From Heterodera schachtii (lineage: Eukaryota > Nematoda > Chromadorea > Rhabditida > Heteroderidae): 64,000 bases of DNA. The stretch lies in contig SIJG01000094.1 in assembly GCA_023374025.1 (NCBI GenBank), forward strand, positions 310,888 to 374,887, read 5' to 3'. Shown one piece after another: positions 1-10,395 of the stretch. The position numbers were made by a program, and so were the translations under genes. The notes beneath the pieces were generated by a model. That model saw nothing but the letters and a program-made list of their open reading frames with translations. It was not told the DNA's origin and searched no databases. Numbering within the stretch: the first letter of the stretch is position 1; every line of letters begins with the position of its first letter.

Positions 1-147
1 AAAATTTCTTTCCGTGGTCTGTCGTCACCGCTGGACCAAATTTTTTTTAAATAAAACTTAAAAAGGAAATTTCGATAAAATGCCAGAAAAGTTCTTCCTA
101 AAAAAGTTGATGAAAAATAGGCTAAATAATAAATGTGAGCTAAATTC

Positions 148-1459
148 TTAATTACCCTCATCCAATATTCGTCGGTTCTTTTCTGTTAAATTGCTTTTCG
201 GTATTTTGGTCGTTTTGCTAATTGCCGCGGTTGGCAGACGTTGTAATTGTCCAATTTGATCAGGCTTGATCACCAATTCGGCGGCACAATTCATGTGATC
301 ATCCGTTTTGGTACAATTAGACAAGTCCTGAACACTCGAAAATATTTAAAGCCACAATTACAAAAACCTTCGGAATTTTAAAAATCCTTTCAACTTTGAA
401 AACTTCATTATATCCAAAAAGTCGCCCCAAAAAATTTGAAATAATTATTCATTTTAGCTTTATTTGAAGCTTATCAAAAAAGTCAATTACACCATGTTCA
501 TCAGAACACTCTTTCAAACAATTTTCCAAGAATCCTTAATCATTCAAATCTCCCATAGTCCCGTCCAATTTTCCCTGAAAAACTGAGCCCCAATTCCAAA
601 AAGCCTTTCGAAAACCCTGTGTAATTTTTCGTCAATTTTCCAGTGTCCATTTTAGCAAAAATCCTTGGTATTTAAAATTTTGCAAAAACCAGCTTCCCAA
701 CTGCCCAAAATAATGAAAATCCGTGCCCATTTTTACATTTTACTAAAACCCGCCTTCCCAACTGTCCAATAAATTGAGTCCAATTTTAATGAAAAACAGT
801 GCCAATTAATTTTTCAATGCCCAATTCTCCCTGGCGGTGCCAAATTTTCCCTGAACTGCTTCAACTTCTTCTTCTTCTTCACCTGTTCGCCCAACAGTTG
901 GAGTGTGCTCGTGTCGTTGTCCATCCGTGCCCAAATGGACACGTCCCTACAGTCGTCGTCCACCACCATTTGGTTGACGCTCAGCTCGCAATTGAAACCG
1001 GTGCCATTGGTCGCCTCGCGGCACGCCAAATTTTCTGGCGCAATTGGCAAAAATTGACCATTGTGCTCTTCAAAATAAAAAGCAATTAAAAGGGGGGAAT
1101 ATGATTAAAAATATTGATAATTAAATTAACGCCATATTTTGCATTAATCATCTCAAAGTTACTAATAAAAATTAAAATAACAGCAAAAAATAAGGCAAAA
1201 AATAAAATAAATTTATTATTTTATAAAACATAAAATAATTTTTTGAAAACTTATCTATAATCATTTAAAAAATAATAGATTTTATAATTGAAAATATGTT
1301 GTTTTTGGTGGCGTATGAAACTGGATTAGATAAATTTTTAAATGATTGGTTTTTGCACTTACTGATCACCAAATTGAGCGGAACTTGTGGAACGAACATA
1401 CTGATCACCATGAACACAGTGAACCTGTGCACAAAAAAGGGGTCAAAGAGCATGTACAA
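148..1459 (-). CDS. putative small secreted protein, three exons
   Basis: Not a family I recognise. Reading the minus strand, exons at 1363-1459, 883-1067 and 148-327 join in frame (phases 1 and 0) with GTAAGT and GTGAAG donors and TTTTGAAG and GTGTTCAG acceptors, giving about 153 residues. The first exon encodes a hydrophobic N-terminus (MYMLFDPFFVHRFTVFMVIS) that looks like a signal peptide. The mature part has five cysteines, possible N-glycosylation sites (NGT, NDTS, NCT) and an acidic DDDCRD stretch. The stop is TAA at 148-150. Secretion is inferred from the leader only. The start could be an internal Met, and the exon model is by eye. Nematode secreted proteins of this size include effectors and cuticle or neuronal products, but nothing here tells which. 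Confidence 0.5.
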
Positions 1460-2127
1460 ATGAATGAGAATTGAGTTCGAAAAAAAATTTGAATGTGTCC
1501 AAAGCTAAGAGCCAAAATTTTTAAATTTTTTCTATTTCTAAGAAAATTTTTGAAATTTTTTTCCAATTTTTGAAAAGCTGAGTTCGGGCTTGTCGCCGAA
1601 CAAATTTTCTTATGCATTTTTTTTTAGTAATTTCTTACTTACGAGCAATTTTGTACAAAAATGGCACTTTCGTTGAAACACATATTTTTGAAATATTAAA
1701 ATTGATTCAAAAGAATTTTCATCAAAAAGGCACCGGACCGGGGTCCCTGACCGAATTTTCCAGACCCAGGTCGAAAACTCGGATTCCAAGGGTCCATTGG
1801 GTTTTTCCGATTTCCGATTTCTCTGGTTTAACCGAAAAACTCCATTGGTTAAATTTGCAAAATGAACCGTAATTCAAATTTGCTTAAAAGTTTGATTGCT
1901 GCTCTAATTTGGCTCTGAATTGCCTCCCCCAAATTCACTCACATAAATTTTCCCATTTTTCCCATCTGCGATTTGTTCTTCTTTTCCTTCCTTTTCCTCC
2001 CATTATTTTTGTCATTTTGCTTCTCCTCTTCCGCAACGGATTTTATTGTTTTGTCGAATTTTTTCCCATTTTTCTTTCTGCGCGAGGGGCTAAATTAATA
2101 TTAATTGGGCGCCTAATTAGTCGTCGT

Positions 2128-3394
2128 TTAATTGGGGTTGGGCATGGGCAACAGGCCCATAACCAGCGGAAGCAGAAAAGGCGGGGGTTGGGGCGTGCCC
2201 GGAAATGCATCGGCGGAAAATGTGGAAAACGCTTCCGTTGAAAAAAAAAATGTGCAAAAATGCTATTTTTAATTCCGCGGTGCCAAAAAAATTTGAAAAA
2301 TTAAAAATTAAATTGAGAAAAATGTTTTGAGGCAAAAGCCTCCGATTTTTTTTCCGATTACGGGCCTGGCCATGAGTATGTATTAATGATGTTTTTTGCT
2401 TACATTGTTTTTTGTTCTCGATCATTCTCTGAAAAGCATAATTATTTTTATTTTTTATAATTTTTCAGAATTAATAATAATGTATTTCTAGGATTTACAT
2501 TTTAAGTGCAAGAAAAACCAAAAAAAATAAAAATAAATAAATTAGGTTGATCAAGTCAGAATTGTTTTTGGTCAGGGCTCACAATTTTATTTTATTTTAA
2601 AATCCTCAAAAAATATGTAAAATTTCGCCTAAAAAATTTTTAATGGAAAGATTTTTTACTTTTCGATATTATTTATTTTTTCCAATGAATTTTGAATAAG
2701 TAGAGTTTCACGATGCCGTAGACAACGCATGAGATCTTTTTTTTTGGAAATTTGCGAAATTTTATGTATATTCTAACCCTCCCATATCGTTTACCTGAAA
2801 TGGAACCCAAAAATTATGTTTATCTAAGCTATTTTTTAAATTTGGCATCCTTATTAATTACCCTTCAATGTTTTGTTGGCATTCTGCCGCTGCTGCTGTT
2901 GATAATAAGTCACGTCAAATTGCTGCAGCAAATTGGCATTTGAATTCTTCGGAATATTTTCCGGCAGATTTTGAACATCTGATGGGATGAAATTTTTGCC
3001 ACTAGTCGAATTTACGACACCTAATTAGAATGAATCGATGATTAATCACATTTTTATGTTTATCAATTCCCAAAGCTGGCAAAATTTTAATCAAAAAATT
3101 CCAATTTCTTCAATTTTTATTGTTAGGCAAAACATTTTCATTTCTACAAAAAAATAAGAAATAAAATATAAAGTCGATTTTTCAACAAACAAAAAATTTT
3201 TAAAAAAAGGTGAAAAAAAATAAAAAATTGTTTTTATAAAGATTTTGAAGATTAATTTTTAATGACTTAAGTAATATTGTTTCATGCAATTAACATACAT
3301 TTGGTTTGACTTTTTATTATTTTTTAATACCTTTAAAAAATGCACTCAAAAACAACACCACAAACACCACAATGATTTGAGTAAGCACAGCCAT
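2128..3394 (-). CDS. putative secreted 108-residue protein, three exons
   Basis: Family not recognised. Exons at 3331-3394, 2862-3020 and 2128-2231 join in frame (both introns phase 1) and give 108 residues. The N-terminus MAVLTQIIVVFVVLFLSAFF is a textbook signal peptide. The middle is polar and rich in Asn and Gln (LPENIPKNSNANLLQQF, YYQQQQRQNANK). The C-terminus is Pro-rich (PGTPQPPPFLLPLVMGLLPM). There are no cysteines. A TTTTTTTTACAG acceptor ends six bases before the ATG (3401-3402), as expected for spliced-leader addition, which supports the start. The nearest gene is the other putative secreted protein on the same strand. The small third exon (104 nt) is the least certain part. Confidence 0.5.
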
Positions 3395-3402
3395 TTTTTG
3401 CT
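3395..3402 (-). promoter_or_regulatory. candidate trans-splice acceptor
   Basis: A pyrimidine tract followed by ACAG lies six bases upstream of the ATG of the 108-residue secreted protein gene, with no obvious upstream exon. In nematodes this arrangement usually marks spliced-leader addition. It could instead be a cis acceptor for an unseen 5' exon. Confidence 0.4.
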
Positions 3403-3502
3403 GTAAAAAAAATTAAAAATTTTATTTTTATTTTTATTAATGCATAAAATATGGCCCTTATTATTTATATCGAATTGAGCAGCAATTTTTTGTTAATATT
3501 TA

Positions 3503-3853
3503 TATGCTGCAATCGATGCGCATGTTCAACGTTTGTTTGTTTATATTTGCTGCTGTTTTTTGGCGCGGGATGGCATTGGCATTTTAAAAGCGCCACGTGC
3601 CCTTCTCCAAGTCCTCCACCCTCCCCCAAAAAAGGCAAATTAGGAAAATTTTGATGAGTGCAAGGGAAGCAACGGAATTCCGATTATTATATGCTGCAAT
3701 CGATGTCAACTGCATAATTTTTGCTTCTGATTTTTGCGTGGGATGGCATTGGCATTTGAAAAGCGCCACGTGCCCTTCTCCAAACTCTCCCCCCTCCCCC
3801 CTCTCAAAAAGGCAAATTAGGAATATTTGGATGAGTGCAACGGAATTCCGACT
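3503..3853. repeat. tandem duplication, unit about 188 bp
   Basis: Two adjacent diverged copies start with the same ATGCTGCAATCGATG block (near 3503 and 3691). Both contain GGATGGCATTGGCATTT, AGCGCCACGTGCCCTTCTCC and a C-rich run, and end in GATGAGTGCAA...CGGAATTCCGA. No gene is seen here; open frames across it are side effects of the repeat. Confidence 0.8.
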
Positions 3854-4042
3854 TCCGACGATTTTTTTTTGTTGAGTTGGAAGCATGATTTCCGATAATG
3901 CATGAGGTTGGAAATAAAACCTTTGATACTGATCAAAAAAGTCAATTGCACACACAACGTGATCAGAGAGGAATGTGCGACCTTTTTTTTCGGCGCGCTT
4001 TTTCCAAAAAAAATTTCGGGAACAGGGGGGGGGGGGGGGGAA

Positions 4043-4066
4043 GGTGGTACCGATAGGCGCCACCAG
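4043..4066 (-). repeat. copy of the dispersed GGCGCC-TATC-GG palindrome
   Basis: The reverse complement reads as arm GGTGGCGCC, spacer TATC and arm GGTACCACC, next to an 18-base G run. It is a member of the palindrome family clustered at 15.2-16.6 kb. Compared with the common form, both arms changed together (GGTGG with CCACC), keeping the outer pairing. Confidence 0.75.
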
Positions 4067-4614
4067 AAATTTTTTTTGGAATTTTTAATGAATTTGTTAA
4101 GAAAATTTCCAAAATTTGCGACCCCCCCTCGCTGCGAACCCTCTCGCCCCACCTCTTTTACACCGGGCCCCCCTTAGCTGCGAACCCTCCTCCCCCCTCG
4201 CAGGCCCCCTTTGCGAGCGAGGGCGGGGGTCAACCCCCCTCGTCAGCAAATTTACAATTATTCAAACGATAGAAAATGATGGTCCTAATAAACCAAAAGA
4301 AGGTGTTTTCTTAAATTTAATGTAGTTTAGGCTATCTGGTATTGAAAAAAAAACAAGATTGAGCCCTCTCCCGCCTTTCGGACATAGGCGCAAATGTCGA
4401 GGGGTTTTTGGCTCCAAAATCGCGGTTTTTGGTCTTCTAATGTTCCCCTATTTTGAAACTCGCACATCTGGCAGCCCTTTATCTGAACAAGCCCTAATCC
4501 GAGTTTTAATCTTATCCGTCTGATTTTCGGCTGGCTCTGTTCACCAATTAATCCTAAACCCGGCAAACCCTAGCTGTTGTTGCGCGATGAACACATGCGC
4601 GCGCTACAACGGAT

Positions 4615-4676
4615 CAGGGTTGTTCCGGGTCACCCGAATCCCGACCCGATATTTTTCTCGTCCCGGAACAACCCTG
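4615..4676. mobile_element. 62-bp hAT-like miniature element
   Basis: Perfect 15-bp terminal inverted repeats, CAGGGTTGTTCCGGG and CCCGGAACAACCCTG, enclose about 32 bp. The element is flanked on both sides by the 8-bp direct repeat CAACGGAT (4607-4614 and 4677-4684). CAGGG ends plus 8-bp target duplications are typical of hAT transposons. There is no coding capacity, so it must have been moved by a transposase encoded elsewhere. It is remarkably short, little more than its ends. Confidence 0.75.
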
Positions 4677-5001
4677 CAACGGATAGACCTGGGCAAATTG
4701 GGCGGAGGCCGTTTTACGGACTAACAATGGAAAGTGATGTGAAATGAATCCGTGATGCTCTTGCACACATATATATAACTTGGGCGAGGCTTTTTAAAGA
4801 CCAATTTTATTTGTGTTTTTTAATAAAGTAAAATTAATGTAAATAATTTTATTAAATTATTGCTATTAAAATGCGTTTAACTTATTCTTATTTGTGATTT
4901 ATTTAAGTCAAAAAAGTTTTTTCACTGGCAAATGCCTCCCCCCCCCCCCTCTCATTTTTTGTTCCCATGCACTTTTATTGGCTCCCGGACAATCGGACCA
5001 C

Positions 5002-6624
5002 CAGTGGACATTCCGACAGTAAAATACACAAAAAGATAAGAAAATGCCGTCGCCGAAGGGAACTGATTGTGTCATAATCCACAGGGCGGCATTCGTGTGG
5101 GAGGAATGGCAAGAAAAAGCGCTTACCGTATTATCTCAACTTTAATCCCCTGTCTCCATTTATCCCCCGGGGGATAAATAGAATTTTTATTTTGAAAAAA
5201 ATTTCTTTAAAATTTTAATAAAAATTAATTAATTTCAAAAAAACTCATTTAAATGTTAAATAAACATGAAAAAAAAATACAGAAAAATCATTTTACTTCA
5301 CCGGGATCCGAACCTGACCCCCCTACCCCTCATAATTAGAGTGCTCAGTTTTCAGCACAAAAAATCACCGATTAAGCAATGTAAAATACCACCAAATTTT
5401 CCCAAAATAAGCATAAAAAAGAACACAAAAGGCAAAATCAGCACCAAAAATTGGAAAAAATCATAAAAATTAAGAGATTAAAGGCACCAAAAATTGAAAA
5501 AAGTCGTCAAAAAAACGTTTATTTGCTCCCTGTTTCTAAAAAACTCCCCAAAATAGATGTTAAAATGGGAATGAGATACATAATTTTAAAAATCAAAATT
5601 CTTGTCAAGAAAATAAATAAATAAATTTGGAGATAATTTTTGATAAAAATTTTTCATTTCTTAGGGGTGTATTTTTTCTGAAATTTTTCGGGTCCTTTCT
5701 CAGGGGTGTATTTTTCGTTTTTATTGCATTTTTGTTAATAAATTTTTTGAAAATCTGGAAATTTTTTTTTCATCTTTAACTTAGAAAAATCAAATAAAAC
5801 AAATAAGTTTCTTGATTTTTCTTTATTTTTTAAGATTTATTTCACTAACATTGTCCAACCCTGAAGCAAGTTATGAATTTCCAAAAATTAGCGTAAATTT
5901 CCTGGGCTCAAAAAATGAAAAATTTTTCACGCAAAATTCAGAAATTTTTAACAAAATGCAACAAAAAATGATTTTTTTTGACGCGATTACATTTTTTGGC
6001 GCATTGTTCAAAAATTTTTCAAAAAATTTTTCACTAATGAATCAGTCGAAAAATAATCCCCCCGTCTCCATTTATCCCCCCGTATCAAGGGCGTATCTAG
6101 GGGGGGGGGGGGGGAAGGGGGGGAATTCCTCCCCCCGAAATGAAAATTTTAAAAATTTTTCCAGCAAATAATGGAAAATTTTTTCGAATTCCCCCCCCCA
6201 AATGAAAATTTAAAAATTTTATAGGCAATTTTCGTAACAAATAGCACTTAAATTTTAAAAATTTTTCTCGGCGGCGCCTATCGGCACCGCCGGACCTCCA
6301 TTTTCCACAATTTTTACAAGTTTTGTGCCGTAAAACGGCCAAAATTGGGTCATTTTTAGTGAAAAAGTGCAGTTTTTACCCAGCAGAGTGGAAAAAAAAA
6401 GTTTTTTTAAGCTAAAAAAAAAAGGTCTTCAGTTTAAGGGAAAAAAAAAGGTCTTCAGGTCGGGTCCCCCCCCCCCCGAAAAATGTTTCTAGATACACCC
6501 CTGCCCCGTATCTAATAATCCTCCCCCCTTTCTGAGGAAGTTGAACAATAATCCCCCCGGGGGAATAATTAGAGATAATTCGGTATATTCTATTTTTGTA
6601 TTTTACTGTCGGATTGTCCAGTCA
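5002..6624. mobile_element. large fold-back element candidate, 1.6 kb
   Basis: The outer ends are inverted copies: a CAGTGGACATTCCGACAG-type end with AGTAAAATAC on the left (5002 on), and the complement TACTGTCGG-ATTGTCCAGTC on the right (to 6624). Further in, TACCGTATTATCTCAACTTT near 5125 is inverted near 6584, beside GGGGGATAAATAGA-like palindromes. The right half is interrupted by the nested element at 6086-6503. I saw no transposase frame and no clear target duplication. A tRNA-like 3' half (possible B box GGTTCGGATCC) lies on the minus strand near 5290-5355. Confidence 0.5.
6086..6503. mobile_element. hAT-like non-autonomous element nested in the fold-back element
   Basis: The ends CAAGGGCGTATCTAG and CTAGATACACCCCTG are near-perfect inverted repeats. 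They are bordered by the 8-bp direct repeat CCCCGTAT (6078-6085 and 6504-6511). The 418-bp interior has long G and C runs just inside the ends and one canonical GGCGCC-TATC-GGCACC palindrome at 6269-6293. No transposase is encoded. The end sequence and 8-bp duplication point to the hAT superfamily. It landed inside the 5002-6624 element, so it is the younger of the two. Confidence 0.8.
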
Positions 6625-6639
6625 CGCTTTTATTTGCTA

Positions 6640-7400
6640 AAGAAGTGCTGACTGTACATTTACCATTTTGTTCCCACTTCAAATGCATTTATTACGCTTA
6701 TTCTCAAAATCAGTTTTTGCCAATTAATTTACTTTTTCTAATTAATTTTCTTTTTTCTTTATTTTCCTATTTTTAAATTTCTTTTTCCCTTTTCCCCGTT
6801 TCGTTCCATCAGCTTTTATCCCTTTTTTATAAACAACTTGAATGAATAAAGAGGGATGACGATGAATGGTGCGTATTTTGCGTCTTTTGTCAACATCTTC
6901 TTTACCATATTCACACATTGCAGCAGAAGGGACAAAATTTGCCAAACAAAATAAAAAATATGGACCAAAAAGGGGGGGGGGGGGGACTAAATTTCAAAAT
7001 TTACATAAACGAGAGACCCAACAAATTGATTTTGTAATTTTATGCATTTTTAATGGGTTTTTTTTCACTGCTTATTGGGCATTTTTATTATTTTGGGGGC
7101 CTCTGCAGAATATGATATCGAAAAAAGGGTCGCTGCATTCTCAGCATCTTCAAAAAAAATTTTTTTGAATCAAAGGGGCCCTCCCACCTTTAGTTTTACA
7201 AAAAAAAAAAAAAAAAAAATTTTTCAACCCCTATTCTCATTTTTTTGTCGATTTTCGACCCCTACTCTGATTTTTTGTCGATTTTCAACCCCAGTTCTGA
7301 TTTTTATTGATCCTTACTCCATAGAAATGTCTCGGCAATCAAACCAATTAATTTTTCATGAATTTTTATGTGCTAATTAACGCTTCTTCACATTCTCTGA
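6640..7400. other. intergenic, diverged duplicate of 10.5-10.7 kb
   Basis: No gene seen. The stretch near 6780-6970 (TTCCCCGTTTCGTTCCATC, TTTATAAACAACTTGAATGA, CAACATCTTC, CACATTGCAGCAGA) is a diverged copy of 10545-10730. G-rich (6971-6985) and A-rich (7200-7220) homopolymers follow. Confidence 0.5.
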
Positions 7401-7403
7401 CAG

Positions 7404-9558
7404 GATTTTTTTTGTTCATTTGAATCCACACTCAATTTTCGCTTCTTTTTGCTTCCGACTTTGGGGAAAACGAAAACAATGTGAGCAACTTTTGAATTAA
7501 AATATCGTTTTTTACCCATTTTTCACTCTGTTTTTTTTAGGATTTGCAACGACATTTTGATGGACATTTTCCCTCATTTTGACCGTCCTCAGCTCGGCCT
7601 CAAATTGGCGCTGCTTTCGCCACGCTTTGATGCGCTGGTGGACAAATATTTCGACGGCAAATCCGAATTGACAATTTGGCGTCCGATCTCCGTTCACATG
7701 GACACGAAGGCAGGGAAAGCGCAAATTTATGCCAACGATTCTGTGCCGCTTCCGCTGCCCGAGCGTCCGCTGCCGACAAAACTGCGTTTCACTCACTTAG
7801 AATTCACGTAATTCAAAAAAAAAAGTTCAAAGAAGCATCTTTGGCCCCCCAAAAGCATTTTCCGGTACTTATTTATTATCTGGTTGCAGATTCAAAAAAA
7901 AAAAAAAATTTTATGAATTTATTTCTTTTAGAGGTTTTCGGGGTCGGAAAAACCGATTCTGGCATCTGTTTTGACCCAATTCGGACTCCGAACCCGGATT
8001 CAAACAAAAAGTCAAAATTAATTTTTCAACAAAATTCACAATTTGATGTTCTCCACCGAGTCCCAAATCGCAACATTATTTATTTGAATAATCTAAAAAT
8101 CTTAAATGTGAATTTTGTTGAAAAATGAATTTTGACTTTTTGTTCAAATCCGGGTTCGGGGTCCGAATTGGGTCAAAACGGATGCCAGAATTGGTTTTTC
8201 CGACCCCGAAAACCCCTAAAAGAAATAAATTCATACAAAAATTTTTTTTGAAATCTGCAACCAGATAATAAAAAGTACCCATTTTCCTTCCTTTTCAGGT
8301 ACATCGACCACTCTGTCATCGCATTTCTTCGTGCCAACAAGCAAATTTTCGACAACAAAGGCACCAACTTGGTGTTCAAATTGTCGTCGTATTTGTCCGG
8401 AAAGGAAGACGGCTCAACCATTTGGCAATTTTTGTGCCGCGAAATTTGGCCCATTTTTGCTCCGAACATCCGTCAGTTGGGCTTCTACAACGGTGACCAT
8501 CTCGTCAATTTGCGTCGTCTCATTTCGCCCACAATTCTCACCGACCTCAACCAGCTGAATCCGCTTGACTCCGGCGAGCTGTTCCCCGCTGGTGTCGCTG
8601 ACGATGGACCAAACGCAACTGCTGGGCAAGCACTCACCAAATGGTTGCACACGCCGACCGTCGATGGACAGCCGAAGGAATTGTATTGCAGTGATCATGT
8701 TTTGGGCTTCAAATTCGACTGGATCAAAACGTTCAAAGAGGTGGGTGATGAGGGGCGGAAAATTTTCATGAAGCTATTGGAGGCATCGGATTTTGAATAT
8801 TTGGTCGGACCAACAGCAGACAAAATCCAACCCGTAAATCTTCATAACTTTTGTCAAATTAAATATTTTCATATAATTTGATAGACCTTAAGGTTCTCTA
8901 TTTACAGCAAAATTTCAAAAAATTAGATCCTGTTTGAAAAGGTTAGGAAGAAATTTTTTTTTACAAATTTTTGGTGTTTTTTTCTGAAAAATTGTAAAAA
9001 ATTTCCCTGAATTTTGCATGCAGGTATTTCATTTATTTTTCGAAAACTTACAAGAACCGGGCCACCAGCGGGTCCTTGGTAAAATCCTGCCCGGTTTCTA
9101 AAAGCAATATGTTTGGTGCTACTACTGATACGGCATATTTGGTGATCAATTTTTCCATTTTTAAGGAATTTCTCCGTTCCACCACTCCGACCAGTTACGA
9201 CATCTTGCTGCACTTATGCTCAATGCCCGAAAAACCGTTTGAGCTGGTGAACGAACGAACCCATGAAAAGCTGAGCCTGGCCAGAATTGAGGGCAATATG
9301 TTGATCAGTTATTGGTTGTTGAAGCGAGGGCCAATCGCCGGGGGGGAGACGGCGCAGCGCAAAGACGAAAAGCCGAACAAATTGAACAGTGTCCGCTTTC
9401 TGATTCGTGGCATTAACTGCATTGGGTAAGCACTCAGCAACGGCATTTTCTGTTTTCAAACTGTTCAACGAATAAATTTATATAGGCCATTGTCTCAATC
9501 GACGGCGGACCAAAGCAACGGAAATGCCGTGCCGAGTGGCGCCGGACCCAGCGAATGA
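7404..9558 (+). CDS. F-box-like protein of a cyst-nematode family
   Basis: A 5' exon (7404-7480, after CTCTGACAG) ends in AT. The coding exons 7541-7807, 8299-8740, 9166-9425 and 9486-9558 follow. The ATG is apparently split by the first intron (AT|G), giving about 347 residues. The N-terminus CNDILMDIFPHFDRPQLGLK followed by LLSPRFDALVDKYF resembles an F-box, which in SCF ubiquitin ligases binds Skp1. The rest carries blocks I associate with an expanded cyst-nematode family: YIDHSVIAFLR, SPTILTDLNQLNPLDSG, DDGPNATAGQALTKWLHTP, EPFELVNERT-like and YWLLKRGPI. These downstream blocks presumably bind a substrate; the target is unknown. Intron phases are 2, 0 and 2 within the coding part. The second intron is almost wholly a miniature transposon (7864-8279). 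The C-terminus is a Ser/Asn-rich tail. Confidence 0.75.
7864..8279. mobile_element. 416-bp fold-back miniature transposon in F-box gene intron
   Basis: The two arms, roughly 175 bp each, are inverted copies of one another: both contain the TTATTATCTGGTTGCAGA end, TTTCGGGGTCGGAAAAACC and the ACTCCGAACCCGGATT segment. The tips are GGTACTT and AAGTACC. The element is flanked by perfect 8-bp direct repeats CATTTTCC (7856-7863 and 8280-8287). A short AT-rich loop separates the arms. The same architecture occurs at 54005-54470 and 59450-59802. There is no coding capacity. It sits between donor 7808 and acceptor 8298 and leaves both splice sites intact. Confidence 0.85.
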
Positions 9559-10244
9559 TCGGACGGAAGAAACGAATATTTAATTTGAGGGATTGTTCTG
9601 ATGAAGGGAAATTATATTTATTGAGATGATGATGCCACACATTACAAATGCTATTTTCTTCATGTGTTTATTCATTTTTTGGCTGCTTGTTCATTTTATT
9701 TGGGAAATAATAAATTGCATAATCCAATCGGACGATAATCGTCTCAATTAACTAATCTTCATCTCATCAGCAGCACTATTTATGTAGCAGATAAAATCAC
9801 CTGCTGCTGCTGGGAACAAACCGCTGATTCGGCAAATAAATGAAAAAAATGGCGGGGGGGGGGGGACATTGGCATTTAAAAATGGGTGAATCATCTATGT
9901 GTATGTGTGTGCAATACATATGTACATACCTACACAAACGTACCTTTTTGTATTGAATTTTGTTTGGGGGGGATGGAGAGCGAAAAGCGAATCATGCCAA
10001 AAATTATTTGTTAATTAGCCTCGAAAGATTAAAAATATCATCATTATATTGCCTTAAAAATTTATTTCATATGCCTAATAATCATTTCATCATCCGAGAA
10101 AGCATAATCAGCCTTCAAATAAGTGATTACTGCTGATCAGTGATCAATCACAATCGAGACTTTCATCTTTAATATACTTATATTTAAATAAAAAATTATC
10201 AATTCTTCAGACATAATTGCATACAATAGACCGGACAATTGGGG

Positions 10245-10395
10245 TCGGACGGATCCCAAGATCGGGATCCCGAATTTAATCCCGCGGGATCCCGAGAAAG
10301 TCCCTCAGGGTCCCGAGAAAATCCCGCGGGATCCCGAGAAAGTCCCTCAGGTCCCGAGAAAATCCCGCAGGATCCCGAGAAAATCCTACGGGATA
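10245..10395. repeat. GC-rich palindromic minisatellite
   Basis: Five to six imperfect units of about 22-25 bp alternate between CGCGGGATCCCGAGAAA and GTCCCTCAGGGTCCCGAGAAA. Each contains a BamHI-type GGATCC or CCTCAGG palindrome, so the block is both tandem and locally self-complementary. It stands out from the AT-rich surroundings. Confidence 0.8.

Noticed and set aside
5288..5356. tRNA gene on the minus strand
   Set aside because: Only a T-arm/B-box-like part (GGTTCGGATCC) is present; no acceptor stem or D arm pairs, so at best it is a tRNA-derived repeat fragment.
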